NCBI RefSeq assembly: GCF_032452875.1
Contig: NC_083896.1
Location: 4,340,001-4,404,000, forward strand
Length of the DNA stretch: 64,000 nucleotides
Direction: 5' to 3'
DNA from: Bos javanicus
Taxonomy: Eukaryota > Chordata > Mammalia > Artiodactyla > Bovidae
Under the pieces are notes generated by a model that saw only the letters and a program-made list of their open reading frames with translations, was not told where the DNA came from and made no database searches. Both the position numbers and the translations under genes were made by a program. Of this stretch, positions 43,090-54,719 are shown piece after piece. Positions within the stretch are counted from its first letter, which is position 1. The number at the start of each line of letters is the position of its first letter.

Positions 43090-44729
43090 TTGAATCTTAT
43101 GAATCTAATCTTAGGGAATGAGGTAAAGCAAACCCTTGATTCAATTCTTGAAAGCAGTTCTATTTGTATCTCTTCCTTAATGTTAAAATGTATTCATTTG
43201 GGGTCCCTTCCCAGAGTGCTTGGGAATTCCCATGGTACTTTATCTATGAATAGCCTTCAACTCTACTTTTTGTCCTATTAGACATCTAAGACAGTTAACA
43301 TTCCCCCATTTTTGTGTTCACAGATGTTTTCTGCAATGTGCAGATACCTTGGGGGCAATGGAGTCTCAAATGTTGAGCAGCATTTCCACACATCCACCTC
43401 TTAAATTTCAGCCTATAATTTTTCACTGTCTTGTTAGCTTTCCAATATCTTCAAACATTTATATGTATTTTCTACATATAAAATACACACACACATGCAA
43501 AATCTTAAATTTTATAGATGTTTTCAGTAGGCGAGTTGCCATTTTTGGAGTAACACTGCACTCTAAATTTAAACTTGTTGTTTTATATAATGTAGACCAG
43601 TGCTTCATTAATAGGGGATATTTCTTAAAATATAAATTACTTTAGGTTATATATTCATGAATTTCCTACTATAATACAATGGAATTGTATTTATAATGTA
43701 TCCTATTATAAAGAATTAAAGTTTAAATAATACAACTTTTAAAAAAATTATGGAATGACTAATGTTTTTAGACTCATGTCTGTAACCAATCTTGAGAACA
43801 CAGAAACCCTTGGAAATAGAAAAATGGTTATCAACTTACGGAGAAAGGGAAAGAAGGGTCCATTTCCAGTACTTTTAGGAATGAGTGAAATGGTGCACTG
43901 AAGTCTGTCTTAAAACTCCAGGTAACCCTGAATTGTCCAGAAGAAACAAATGTGCGATGGTCTTAAAAGAGTTTTATTTTTATTATTATAATAGCAGAAC
44001 ACAGAGGATGAAGCAAGGAAGAGAGAAAGGCAGGGTGGGGAGAGTGGAGACAGACATGAAATGTGAGGGCACCCAAGGATGATAGACGGGAGTGCTGAAC
44101 AAGGTGGTGAGGAACAGGGAAGGCAAGCCTGCATTCATATTTTCTGCCTCCGGCCAGCAGCGATGCGCATACCCGAGTGAGTATTCATGGAAGGGACAAG
44201 GATCTCTGCTCCCACTAAATTTGCCTGTGGATACACACTGATGGAACAATGTAACAGGTAAACCCCCAGCTCATCTAAAGCCTTACTGTCACACCCGAGA
44301 ACTTTCTTCCTATTTCAGGAGTATTTTATGTCATTTTTATTAGAGTTAAAAGAATGTTAACAGTCATTAAATCATAATTTGCTTTACAGGCCACTGACCA
44401 TGACTTTCTGCCCTACTTACAAGCAAAACTAAAAATTCAGCTCAGCTCACTGTCTAAATTATTTAACAACCAAAAGGGAAGCTTTTCTTAATGAAAATGA
44501 TGTCAAAATTGAGGTTCCAGTTCTGGAATGATGTTTTAAATATTTGTGAAGAATAGTTTTCTTTTTAGTGAACAATGTGGAAATTATAATTTACTCTTTC
44601 TATAATGTTTTAAAAAGGTACTCCTTGAATATAAGTAGCAGTGTGTACACGTTCATCCCAAACTTCCTACCTACCCCTGTGCACACTGCTATAGAAAAGA
44701 CGCCTACGGAACAAGGTGAGGGAACAGCA
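43090..44729. other. Unassigned region
   Basis: About 1.6 kb with no recognised repeat. Several 60-90 codon frames (for example 43349-43645 and 43986-44249) have no domain and no consistent coding bias. A host exon cannot be ruled out without conservation data. Confidence 0.45.
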
Positions 44730-45000
44730 CTGAAGCGTGTATATCGCCATATGTAAAATAGATGACCAGTGCAAGTTCGATGCACGAAGCAGGTCACTCA
44801 AAGCTAGTTCTCTGGGACAACCCCAAGGGATAGGGTGGGGAGAGAGGTGTTTGGGGTTTCAGGATGGGGATACTTGGACACTCATGGCTGATTCATGTCA
44901 ATGTATGGCGAAAACCACCACGATATTGTGGAGTAATTAGCCTCCAAAAAAAATTACTAATAATAAAAAATAAATAAAATAATTAATCTTAAAAAATAAA
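44730..45000 (+). mobile_element. L1-BT 3' UTR, 5'-truncated
   Basis: ccatatgtaaaatagatgac, then ggatagggtggggagagag, then tggctgattcatgtcaatgta, then an A-rich tail. Same family 3' end as 2986-3300 and 60646-60963 (minus). Confidence 0.85.
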
Positions 45001-45009
45001 AACAACAAC

Positions 45010-45195
45010 AAAAATATAGATAACCAAGGACATACTGTATAGCACATGGAACTCTACTCAGTGTTATGTCACAGCCTGGATGGAGGGGACTTTGGGGAAG
45101 AATGGATACATGTATATGCATGGCTGAGTCCCTTCACTGTTTACCTGAAACTAGAACAAAATAGGTAATTGACTATACCCGAATACAAAAATTTT
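45010..45195 (+). mobile_element. Second L1 3' end of an older family
   Basis: atagataaccaaggacatac, then gtatagcacatggaactcta, then atacatgtatatgcatggct, then acctgaaactagaac follow a different, older L1 3' terminus. Same orientation as the L1-BT before it. Confidence 0.75.
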
Positions 45196-45339
45196 TAAAA
45201 AGCATTCTTTGACTAAAGTTTATTTTAATGAACTTGTAAAATTTAGATCAAAGATGTATTTTGTATTATTTTATCTTATACATGTGCAAAGCAATTTCCT
45301 TCCCATCAACTGTTTGTTGCATTAACTATATTGCCTTTT

Positions 45340-46460
45340 TTCAGCTTTACTGAGCTGTAACTGACATGTAGCATTGGGTAAGTTAAGGTGTACAATCTGT
45401 TGATGTGAAACAAATTTATTGCAAAATGATTTTCAAATTAGATTAGTTAACACCTTCATCATCTCATATAATTTTTGTTTATGTGTGGTAAAAACATTTA
45501 AGATATACTCTCATTTAACAACTTTCAAGTATATAATATTAACTCTATAGTCACCATGTTGTGCATTGCATCCTCAGAAGTTTTTCATCTTATAATGGGA
45601 AGTTTGTTGCTGTTGGCTAGCATTTCTCCATTTCCCTCATATTCCAGGGCCTGGCAACTAACATTTTGCTCTGTTTCTGTGTGTTTAATTTTTTAGATTC
45701 CACATAAAGGAGAAATTATACCGTATTTGTTTTCTTCTTCCTGAAACATTTCATTTAGTATAGTATACTTAAATCCATCCATGTTGTCATAAGTGGTAGC
45801 ATTTCCTCTTTTCTTATAGCTGTATATTATGCCATTGTATACATATTCTATGTAGATCCATTTATCCATAGATGGACACTTAGGGTGTTTCCATAGCTTT
45901 CCGTATTATGAATAATACTACAATGAAGATGGGAGTGCAGCTCCTCCAAGACTCTGATTTCACTTTCTTTACATATATACCCAGTGGAATTGCTGAATCA
46001 TACAGTAGTTCTATTTTTAATTTTTGGAGGAACCTACATACTGTTTTCCACCAACAGTGCAGAGGATTCCCTTTTCTCTACATCCTTGCCTAAACTTCTT
46101 GTCTCTTGTCTTTTTACAATAGCCATCTAACAGCTGTGAGATAATATCACATTATAGCTTTGATTTGCATTTCCCTGGGGATTAGTAGACATTGATTAGT
46201 GATATTTTTGCATACCTGATGGCCATTTGCATGTCTTCTTTTGAAAAATATTTATTCAATTCCTCTCCAAGTATTAGGTTGTTTGTTTTCTTGCTATTAA
46301 GTTGTATGAATCACTTATAGATTTTGGATATTAACCGTTTATTAGGGTTTGCAAATATTTTCTCCCATTTCATATGTTGCATCTTCATTTTTTGTTGGTT
46401 TCCTTTACTGTGCAGATACTTTTTAATTTTATGTCCCACATATTACTTTTCCTAAAAAAA
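45340..46460 (-). mobile_element. Old L1 3' UTR and ORF2 end
   Basis: Minus-strand L1. Plus-strand words run from the 3' UTR (agctttactgagctgtaact) through ttccacataaaggagaaatt and ggaattgctgaatcatacag to tactgtgcagatactttttaa. It ends at the BovB that starts at 46461. Confidence 0.8.
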
Positions 46461-47105
46461 GATGTTGTTAAAATGCTTCACCCAACATGCAAGCAAATTT
46501 GGAAAACTCACCAGTGGCTACAGGACTGGAAAAGGTCAGTTTTCATTCCAATCCTGAAGAAGAGCAATGCCAAAGAATGTTCAAACTACCATACAGTCAC
46601 TAATTACGTATGCTAGGAAGGTTATACTCAAAATCCTTCAAGCAAGGCCTTAGCATTATGTGAACTGAAAACTTCCAGATGTGCAAGCTGGGTTTCAAAG
46701 AGACAGCTGGACCAGAGATCAAATTGCCAACATTCATTGGATCATGTAGAAAGCAAGGAGTTTCAGCAAAATATCTACTTCTGCTTCATTGACTACACTA
46801 AAGCCTTTCACTGTGTGGATCATAACAAACTATAGAAAATTCTTATGAGATGGGAATATCAGACCACCTTACCTGTTTCCTGAGAAATCCGTATGAGAGT
46901 TAAGAAGCAACAGTTAGAACTGGACATGGGACAACCGACTGGTTCAAAATTGGGAAAGGAGTACAAGGCTGTATATTGTCAACCTCCTAATTTATCATAT
47001 GCAGAGCATATCATGCAAATGCCAGGCTGTATGAATCAGAAGCTGAAGTCAAGATGACCAGGAGAAATATGAACAATCTCGTATATGCAGATGATACCAC
47101 TCTAG
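46374..47105 (+). pseudogene. Old BovB RT, front half
   Basis: Only scattered frames remain. 46374-46616 holds KMLHPTCKQIWKTHQWLQDWKRS and FIPILKKSNAKECSNY. The following motif A region (about 46780-46830) is broken by stops. The palm box reads YADD (47084-47095), after which the coding sequence is cut by the younger BovB. Confidence 0.88.
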
Positions 47106-48112
47106 TTGGAAGAACTGATTCTGAAGCTGAAGCTCCAATACTTTGGCCACCTGATGCCAAGAGCTGACTCATTAGAAAAGACCCTGATACTGGAAAAGAT
47201 TGAAGTTAGGAGGAAAAGGGGATGTCAGAGGATGAGATGGTTGGATGGCATCAACAACTCAATAGACATGAGTTTGAATAAACTCCAAGAGTTGGTGAAG
47301 GACAGGGAAGCCTGGCATGCTGCAGTCCATGGGGTCACAAAGAGTCAGACACGACTGAGAGACTGAACAACAATCAACAACCACTCTAGCAGCATAAAAC
47401 AAAGAGAAACTAAAGAGCCTCTTAATGAAAGTGAGAGTGGAGAGTGAAAAAGCTGGCTTGAAACTTAGCATTAAAAAACTAAGATAATGGCATTCATTTC
47501 CATCACCTCATCTTAGAAGGGGAAAAAGTGGAAGCAGTGACAGATTTTAATTTTGGGGTTCCAAAATCACTGTAGACAGTGACTACCACCGTGAAATTAA
47601 AAGATACTTTCTCCTTGGAAGGAAAGCTGTGACAACCTAGATAGTGTATTAAAAAGTGGAGCCATCACTTTGTCCACAGAAGTCTATATACTCAAAGCTA
47701 TGGTTTTTCCAGTAGTTGTGTATGTGAGAGGTGGACCATAAAGAAGGCTGAGTGCTCAAGAGTTGATGTTTTTGAATTCTGATGCTGGAGAAGACTCTTG
47801 AGAGTCACATGGACAGCAAGGAGATGAATCCTAAAGGAAATCAACCCCGAATATTGGAAGGACTGTTGCTGAAGCTGAAGCTTCAACACTTTGGCCACCC
47901 AAAGCAAAGAGCCGGCTCACTGGAAAACATCTTGATGCTGGGAAGGATTGAAAGCAAAAGGAGAAGGAGATGCTATCTATAGGATGAGATAGATAGCATC
48001 ACAGACTCAATGGACATTAATTTGAGCAAACTCTGGAAAATAGCAGAAGACAGAATATCATGGCATTTATGAGTTGCAAAGAGTCAGACATGACTTATAC
48101 TGAACAACAATT
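46461..48112 (+). mobile_element. Old BovB, interrupted by a younger BovB
   Basis: The left half is 46461-47105 (from the DDAVKVLH block to the palm box) and the right half 47390-48112 (KSLLMKV equivalent to tail). The halves join across the 10-base duplication of the inner element. It is much more diverged than the inserted copy. Confidence 0.95.
47106..47379 (+). mobile_element. Young BovB 3' end nested in the old BovB
   Basis: Flanked by the perfect 10-base duplication accactctag (47096-47105 and 47380-47389). The 5'-truncated insert starts at the LILKLKLQYFGHL block and ends gactgaacaacaatcaac. The frame 47106-47366 is its RT C-terminal remnant. Confidence 0.96.
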
Positions 48113-48342
48113 GCTTCTAATAGGTTTTGTTTCCAGATTTCATTGCTAATAGCCTCCCTATGCTTTCCCAAGGGTAGTACTAAGCTCAAACTTTTGGTTT
48201 TCCTTGGCCCATGGATTTAGATGGCTTTCTGCATGTACTTCCTAGGTATCTTCCAAAGTTTACTCTTTCCTGGAGCATATACAGGGGGCCAGCCATGAAG
48301 TGGAAGTATGTACAGGCAAGGCTCTGGATCACTGGAAGTATG
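48113..48342. other. Unassigned spacer
   Basis: Nothing recognised. Confidence 0.35.
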
Positions 48343-48560
48343 CAGAATTCCCTTATGGCTCAGACAGTAAAGAATCTGCCTGCAATGTGGGAGACCCAGG
48401 TTTAATCCCTGGGTCAAGAAGATCCCCTGGAGAAAGAAATTGCAATGCACTCCAGTATTCTTGCCTAGAGACTTCCATGGACAGAGGAGCCTGGTGGACT
48501 ACTGTCCATGGGGTCACAAAGAGTTGGACACAACTGAGTGACTACACTTTCACTTTTCAG
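48343..48560 (+). mobile_element. Bov-tA SINE
   Basis: Full-length, from agaattcccttatggctcag to gactacactttcacttttcagg. The tail resembles the Bov-A2 linker. Confidence 0.94.
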
Positions 48561-50495
48561 GAATGAACTGAGGGAATCAGCTGATGAGGTACCCCAGTGA
48601 CTTTTGTGTGGGTGTTCTGATAGAATCTGTGATGTAGTTAGTAGGGTCTGTATCCTTAAATGCATTCCTGAGCTCTGACTACTATTCTTCCAGGCACTTA
48701 TACCCTCTACCCCTCAACCGTCACCATCATCATGCAGTTCACAAATCAGTACTCTGGATGGGACAGAGAGAAATGGTCCTGTTTGGCAGCATCCTATACA
48801 GCTAGGGAAGACTAGTGAGTACACACACACACACACTCCTTTGGCCCCTGGCCCCTGGCTGCATGCCACCTTGAAAAAGGTGCGATGCAGTTGAAGTCAA
48901 ACTGTTCCTCTTTCCCTCTCAAATGTGTCTAATCTTGCAACTTTTAGCTCCAAATGTTTGTTGGATCATCACTGGATCCTGTGATTCCACAAATATTGTC
49001 TTGTACATGGGTGATTATCTAAGGCAGTGTTCAGCATAGCCTCCCAGACTGTGGTCAGGAGGGACTGAAACTGATTCACAGGCCACTTCCAAGTTCTGTA
49101 GCCAGAACTGAGGTTTGTCTGCCAATTATTCCACATGGAAGTAAGTAAGATTCCTCCTGCATTCCTTGGCATATGGTGCTGGATCTCACAGGTCCCACAA
49201 ATGTATTAATATTTTAATCATTTTCCTTGGCTGAGGGAATATGTTGAGGGACATCTTATTAAACCATTTTGTTTAGTATATTGCTTTTCTTAAAAATTTA
49301 TTAATTTATTTCCATTTCATGAATTGTGAAATAAACAATTTTTAAGAACTTTAAAAAATCACAGAACACTTTCAAATCAACAAAAAGTATTTTATATATG
49401 CACACTTTATATGCATATTGCACAGCATCTCAAGTTCACCATTTAGAGTACCTCTCACTTAGAATATCTTCTGTTTATTTCATTCAATATAAGTGTACAT
49501 TTGCTGAATTACCTATGGTAAATAGCTAATTAAGCTCAGAGCATAGATACAATTTCTATTGAAAAAGAGTGCCATCTTCTTTGTATCTTTTCTTTTTTAT
49601 TGTTGTTATTTTATTCTTTCTAAACTTTTAGTTGTTTTTCTTGCTCTTTCCTTCACTCACTTGCTTCCCTTCTGCCTTCTGCATAGATTTTTTTAGTGTC
49701 CCAAAACATAAGACATATTAATAATTCCCCAAATATTCAGATACATGTGACAAAAATAATATAATTTAAGACATTAAAACTTTTTAATCTGTTTTCACTA
49801 GCTTTGTTTCATCATATTCCACTGTCTTCACTGTGGATGATGCATATAACATGTTACTATATATTCTTAAATATATATTGTATATGGGCATGCATTTTGC
49901 ACATCCTTATGTATAATTACATAGCTACACATTCATCTGACATTAAAGGTAGATTAAAAGAAACTTTCAAATATTGATAAATGTGTTTAAAATCATTTAT
50001 AATAGATTGACTATTAAGGAGAAATATGAATAAGTTCCAGAACTGTTTTGAGTGCTAAATCATAAAACATTAAATATTTCTTTTTATTTTGCAACTCTTT
50101 ATAAGTGTCTTGCTGAGATATATACATTAAATAACTTTCTATAGTAAATAAACTTTATTGAAAAGAGTACAGTGATAGCAGCAGAGAAAACCCTGAAAAT
50201 TTGCAATCCAGGCCACTGTTACTGCAGGGGCAGATTTGAGATGATTCAGTCACTGAATATGACTGCTCAGTAAAGTAAAGATTCTTCTTGAATCAACTTT
50301 TAAGATTCCAATCTGAAGATATGCTTTTAAGAAAAAAAGAAAGTCTCAAGATACCTTTCTTGGGAGGTATTTTCTATTGGGCAACAAATTCAGCATGCTT
50401 CAAAAGATGTGCTCACTGTACATTGACTATACTGTAAATATTCTGATGGATTGTGAAATGGACAAGGTGCTTGAACTGCTTTATTTCAAGCTTGG

Positions 50496-50497
<2 letters not shown>
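48561..50497. other. Unassigned region
   Basis: About 1.9 kb. A CA run lies at 48822-48836. AT-rich sequence dominates after 49240. The block 48840-49200 is less AT-rich and could be an old LTR or LINE leader, but I cannot assign it. No domain-bearing frame. Confidence 0.45.
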
Positions 50498-50534
<37 letters not shown>

Positions 50535-50538
50535 TGTG
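50498..50538. repeat. (CA)17 microsatellite ending in a palindrome
   Basis: The CA run 50498-50531 continues directly into GTGTGTG, giving the 14-base palindrome CACACACGTGTGTG at 50525-50538. Confidence 0.95.
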
Positions 50539-50755
50539 CATGCTAAGTCACTTTAGTTGTCTCTAACTCTGTGAACCCGTGGACTGTGGCCAACGAGGCT
50601 CCTCTGTCCATGGGATTCTATAGGCAAGAATATTGGAGTGGTCTGCCATGCTCTCCTCCAGGGGATCTTTCTGACTCAGGGATCAAACCCAGGTTCCTTA
50701 TGTCTCCTGCTTTGGCAGGCAGATTCTTTACACATTAAGCCATCTGCGATGCCTA
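50539..50755 (-). mobile_element. Bov-tA SINE
   Basis: Minus copy from gctaagtcactttagttgtc to ttaagccatctgcgatgcc. It carries a small insertion (ccttatgt) near the B-box equivalent. A GATA-rich patch follows (50758-50795). Confidence 0.93.
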
Positions 50756-50979
50756 GATATAGATAGACATAGATTATATATATATAGATAGATAGATTAC
50801 TCTGAGTAATCAAACTGTTTATTTGATCTAGAATACCTCTGAAAAGTAAAAAAGATAGGACACAGAAAGATGAACTTCCCAGTTCGGTAGGTACCCAATA
50901 TGCTACTGGAGATCAGTGGAGAAATAACTCCAGAAACAATGAAAAGACAGAACCAAAGCAAAAACAACACCCAGTTGTA

Positions 50980-51720
50980 GCTGTGACTGATGATGGAAGT
51001 AAAGTTTGGTGCTGTACGGAGCAGTATTGCATAGGAACCTTGAATGTTAGGTCCATGAATCAAGGCAAATTGGAAGTGATCAAACAGGATGGCAAGAGTA
51101 AACATCGACATTTTAGGAATCAGCGAAATAAAATGGACTGGAATGGGTGAATTTAACTCAGATGACCATTATATCTACTACTGTGGGCAAGAATACCTTA
51201 GAAGAAATGGAGTAGCCATCATAGTTAACAAGAGTCTGAAACGCAGTAATTAAATGCAATCTCAAAAAGAACAGAATGATCTCTGTTTCCAAGGCAAACC
51301 ATTCAATATCACAGTAATCCAAGTCTATGACCCAAACAGTAATGCTGAAGAAGCTAAGGTTGAATGGTTCTATGAAAACCTAAAAGACATTCTAGAACTA
51401 ACACCCAAAAGAGATGTCTTTTTCATGATAGGGGACTGGAATGCAGAAGTAGGAAGTCAAGAGACATCTGGAGTAACAGGCAAATTTGGCCTTGGAGTAC
51501 AGAATGAAGCAGGGCAAAGGCTAATAGAGTTCTGCCAAAAGAATGCACTGGTTATAGCAAACATGCTCTTCCAACAACACAAGAGAAGACTCTACACATG
51601 GACATCACCAGGTGGTCAATACCAAAATCAGATTTATTATATTCTTTGCAGCCAAAGATGGAGAAACTCTATATAGTTAGCAAAAACAAGACCGAGAGCT
51701 GACTTTGACTCAGTTGATGA
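50980..51720 (+). pseudogene. BovB AP-type endonuclease remnant
   Basis: This is the best endonuclease in the window. Before 51254, in broken frames, come GTLNVRSMNQGKLEV and a GISE-like block. The open frame 51254-51676 (140 codons) has QGKPFNITVIQVYDPNSNAE, then FFMIGDWNAEVGSQE (the metal-site Asp-Trp-Asn), then QHKRRLYTWTSPGGQ and IYYILCSQRW, where related copies read DYIL, so that Asp is replaced by Tyr. The final SDHELL-type block is out of frame near 51700. In an active element this domain nicks target DNA. Here it is split by frameshifts and has lost at least one conserved acidic residue. Confidence 0.9.
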
Positions 51721-52379
51721 ACTCTGATAGGCAAATTCAGATTTAAATTGAAGAAAGTAGGGAAAACCACTATACCATTCAGGTATGACCTAAGTCAAAT
51801 CCCTTAAGATTATACAGTGGAAGGAACAAATAGATTAAAGGGATTAGATCTGATAGACAGAGTGCCTAGGAACTATGAACAGAGGTTCGTGACATTGTAC
51901 AGGAGGCAGTGATCAAGATCATACCCTAGAATAAGAAATGCAACAACGCAAAATGATTGTCTGAGGAGGCCTTCCAAATAGCTGTCAAAAGAAGAGAAGT
52001 GAAAGGCAAAGGAGAAAAGGAAAGACATACCCATTTGAATGCAGAGTTCCAAAGAATAGCAAGAAGATATAAGAAAGCCTTCCTCAGTGATCAGTGCAAA
52101 GAAATAGAGGAACACAATAGAAAAGACTAGAGATCTCTTCAAGAAAATTAAGATACCAAGGGAATATTTCATGCAAAGATTGGCATGGTAAAGGACAGAA
52201 ATTGTACGGGTCTAACATAAGCAATAGACATTAGCAACGGACGGGAGGAGCTACCCCATGCCCCCACGCCCGAGGCCAGGGGCGGCGACGAGAGGAGGTA
52301 CCCGGGCGCAGGAGGGCCTAGAGGAGCTATCCCACATTGAAGGTCAGGAAGGGTGGTGGTGAGGAGATACCCCTCGTCC

Positions 52380-52387
52380 CAGGTAAG
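52380..52387 (+). promoter_or_regulatory. Splice-donor-like site in the BovB leader (first)
   Basis: CAG|GTAAG, matching the vertebrate 5' splice-site consensus, at the end of a leader subrepeat. Confidence 0.5.
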
Positions 52388-52438
52388 GAGCAATGGCTGC
52401 GCTTTGCTGAAGCAGCTGTGAAGAGACACCCCACGCCC

Positions 52439-52447
52439 AAGGTAAGA
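52439..52447 (+). promoter_or_regulatory. Splice-donor-like site in the BovB leader (second)
   Basis: AAG|GTAAGA at the equivalent place in the next subrepeat, 59 bases after the first. Confidence 0.5.
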
Positions 52448-53059
52448 GAAACCCAAGTAAGACGGTAGGTGTTTCAAGAGGGCATCAGAGGGCAAACTGA
52501 AACCATACTCACAGAAAACTAGTCAATCTAATCACACTAGGACCACAGCCTTGTCTAACTCAATGAAACTAAGCCATGCCCGTGGGGCAACCCAAGATGG
52601 GTGGGCCATGGTGGAGAGATTTGACAGAATGTGGTCCACTGGAGAAGGGAATGGCAAACCACTTCAGTATTCTTGCCTTGAGAACCCCATGAACAGCATG
52701 AAAAGGCAAAATGATAGGATACTGAAAGAGAAACTCCCCAGGTCAGTAGGTGCCCAATATGCTACTGGAGATCAGTGGAGAAATAACTCCAGAAAGAATG
52801 AAGGGATGGAGCCAAAGCAAAAACAATACCCAGTTGTGGATGTGACTGGTGATAGAAGTAAGGTCCGATGCTGTAAAGAACAATATTGCATAGGAACTTG
52901 GATATAAACATCTGAATGCAGAGTTCCAAAGAATAGCAAGAAGAGATAAGAAAGCCTTCTTCAGCGATCAGTGCAAAGAAATAGAGGAAAACAACAGAAT
53001 GCGAAAGACTAGGAATCTCTTCAAGAAAACCAGATACCAAAGGAACATTTCATGCAAAG

Positions 53060-54617
53060 ATGAGCTTGATAAAGGACAGAAATTGTATGGACCTAACAGA
53101 AGCAGAAGATATTAAGAAGAGAAGGCAAGAATACACAGAAGAATTGGACAAAAAAGATTTTTACGACCCAGATAATCACAATGGTGTGATCACTGACCTA
53201 GAGCCAGACATCCTGGAATGTGAAGTCAAGTGGGCCTTAGAAAGCATCACTACGAACAAAGCTAGTGGAGGTGATGGAATTCCAGTTGAGCTATTTCAAA
53301 TCCTGAAAGATGATGCTGTGAAAGTGCTGCACTCAATATGCCAGCAAATTTGGAAAACTCAGCAGTGGCCACAGGACTGGAAAAGGTCAGTTTCATTCCA
53401 ATCCCAAAGAAAGGCAATGCCAAACAATGCTCAAACTACCGCACAATTGCACTCATCTCACACTCTAGTAAAGTAATGCTCAAAATTCTCCAAGCCAGGC
53501 TTCAGCAATATGTGAACCATGAACTTCCTGATGTTCAAGCTGGTTTTAGAAAAGGCAGAGGAACGAGAGATCAAATTGCCAACATCCGCTGGATCATGGA
53601 AAAAGCAAGATAGTTACAGAAAAACATCTATTTCTGCTTTATTGACTATGCCAAAGCCTTTGACTGTGTGGATCACAATAAACTGTGGAAAATTCTTCAG
53701 GAGATGGGAATACAAGACCACCTGATCTGTCTCTTGAGAAATTTGTACGCAGGTCAGGAAGCTACAGTTAGAACTGGACATGGAAAAACAGACTGGTTCC
53801 AAATAGGAAAACGAGTTCGTCAAGGCTGTATATTGTCACCCTGTTTATTTAACTTATATGCAGAGTACATCATGAGAAACACTGGACTGGTAGAAACACA
53901 AGCTGGAATCAAGAATGCCGGGAGAAATATCAACAATCTCAGCTATGCAGATGGCACCACCCTTATCACAGAAAGTGAAGAGGAACTCAAAAGCCTCTTG
54001 ATGAAAGTGAAAGTGGAGAGTGAAAAAGTTGGCTTAAAGCTCAACATTCAGAAAACGAAGATCATGGCATCCGGTCCCACCACTTCATGGGAAATAGGTG
54101 GGGAAACAGTGGAAACAGTGGCTGACTTTATTTTTCTGGGCTCCAAAATTACTACAGATGGCGACTGCAGCCATGAAATTAAAAGACGCTTACTCCTTGG
54201 AAGGAAAGTTATGACCAACCTAGATAGCATATTCAAAAGCAGAGACATTACTTTGCCAACAAAGGTTCATCTAATCAAGGCTATGGTTTTTCCTGTGGTC
54301 ATATATGGATGTGAGAGTTGGACTGTGAAGAAGGCTGTGCACCGAAGAATTGATGCTTTTGAACTGTGGTGTTGGAGAAATTCTTGAGAGTCCCTTGGAC
54401 TGCAAGGAGATCCAACCAGTCCATTGTGAAGGAGATCAGCCCTGGGATTTCTTTGGAAGGAATGATGCTAAAGCTGAAACTCCAGTACTTTGGCCACCTC
54501 ATGGGAAGAGTTGACTCATTGGACAATACTGTGATGCTGGGAGGGATTGGGGGCAGGAGGAGAAGGGGACGACAGAGGATGAGATGCTGGATGGCATCAC
54601 TGACTCGATGGACGTGA
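53060..54617 (+). pseudogene. BovB reverse transcriptase pseudogene (young copy)
   Basis: Frames in protein order are 53060-53476 (LTEAEDIKKR, NKASGGDGIPVELFQILKDDA, QDWKRS), 53338-53613 (GFRKGRGTRDQIANI), then 53668-54387 (239 codons, from within motif A's VDHNKLW through GVRQGCILSPCLFNLYAEYIMR-like text to ELWCWR) and 54366-54617 (C-terminus). The palm box is YADG (53944-53955): the second catalytic Asp is Gly. A stop near 53611, a shift near 53395 and a deletion near 54380 also break it. Divergence is low, so inactivation is recent or the copy was inactive on arrival. Confidence 0.94.
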
Positions 54618-54719
54618 GTCTGAGTGAACTCCGGGAGTTGGTGCTGCGATTCATGGGGTCACAAAGAGTCGGACACAACTGAGCAACTGGTCTGATCTGA
54701 ACATAAGCAAAAGATATTA

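Larger units (their letters stand above)
52234..52690 (+). promoter_or_regulatory. BovB 5' leader with degenerate CpG-rich subrepeats
   Basis: CpG-rich in an otherwise AT-rich window. Related units begin near 52245, 52319, 52361 and 52416, each with a form of gaggagctaccccatgcccg followed by aggYcagg or aggtaagg. The leader continues to the tgaaccccatgaacagcatg region before the coding part. As in other LINEs it probably holds the promoter; that is inference. Confidence 0.75.
52234..54699 (+). mobile_element. Young BovB with 5' end and tail, internally deleted
   Basis: Flanked by aacataagcaatagacatta (52214-52233) and aacataagcaaaagatatta (54700-54719), 18 of 20 identical. It keeps the CpG-rich 5' leader from gcaacggacgggaggagcta, then at about 52905 jumps from GTW to the KHLNAEFQRIARR block. 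That removes about 1 kb with the endonuclease. It ends gactgagcaactggtctgat. Confidence 0.96.
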
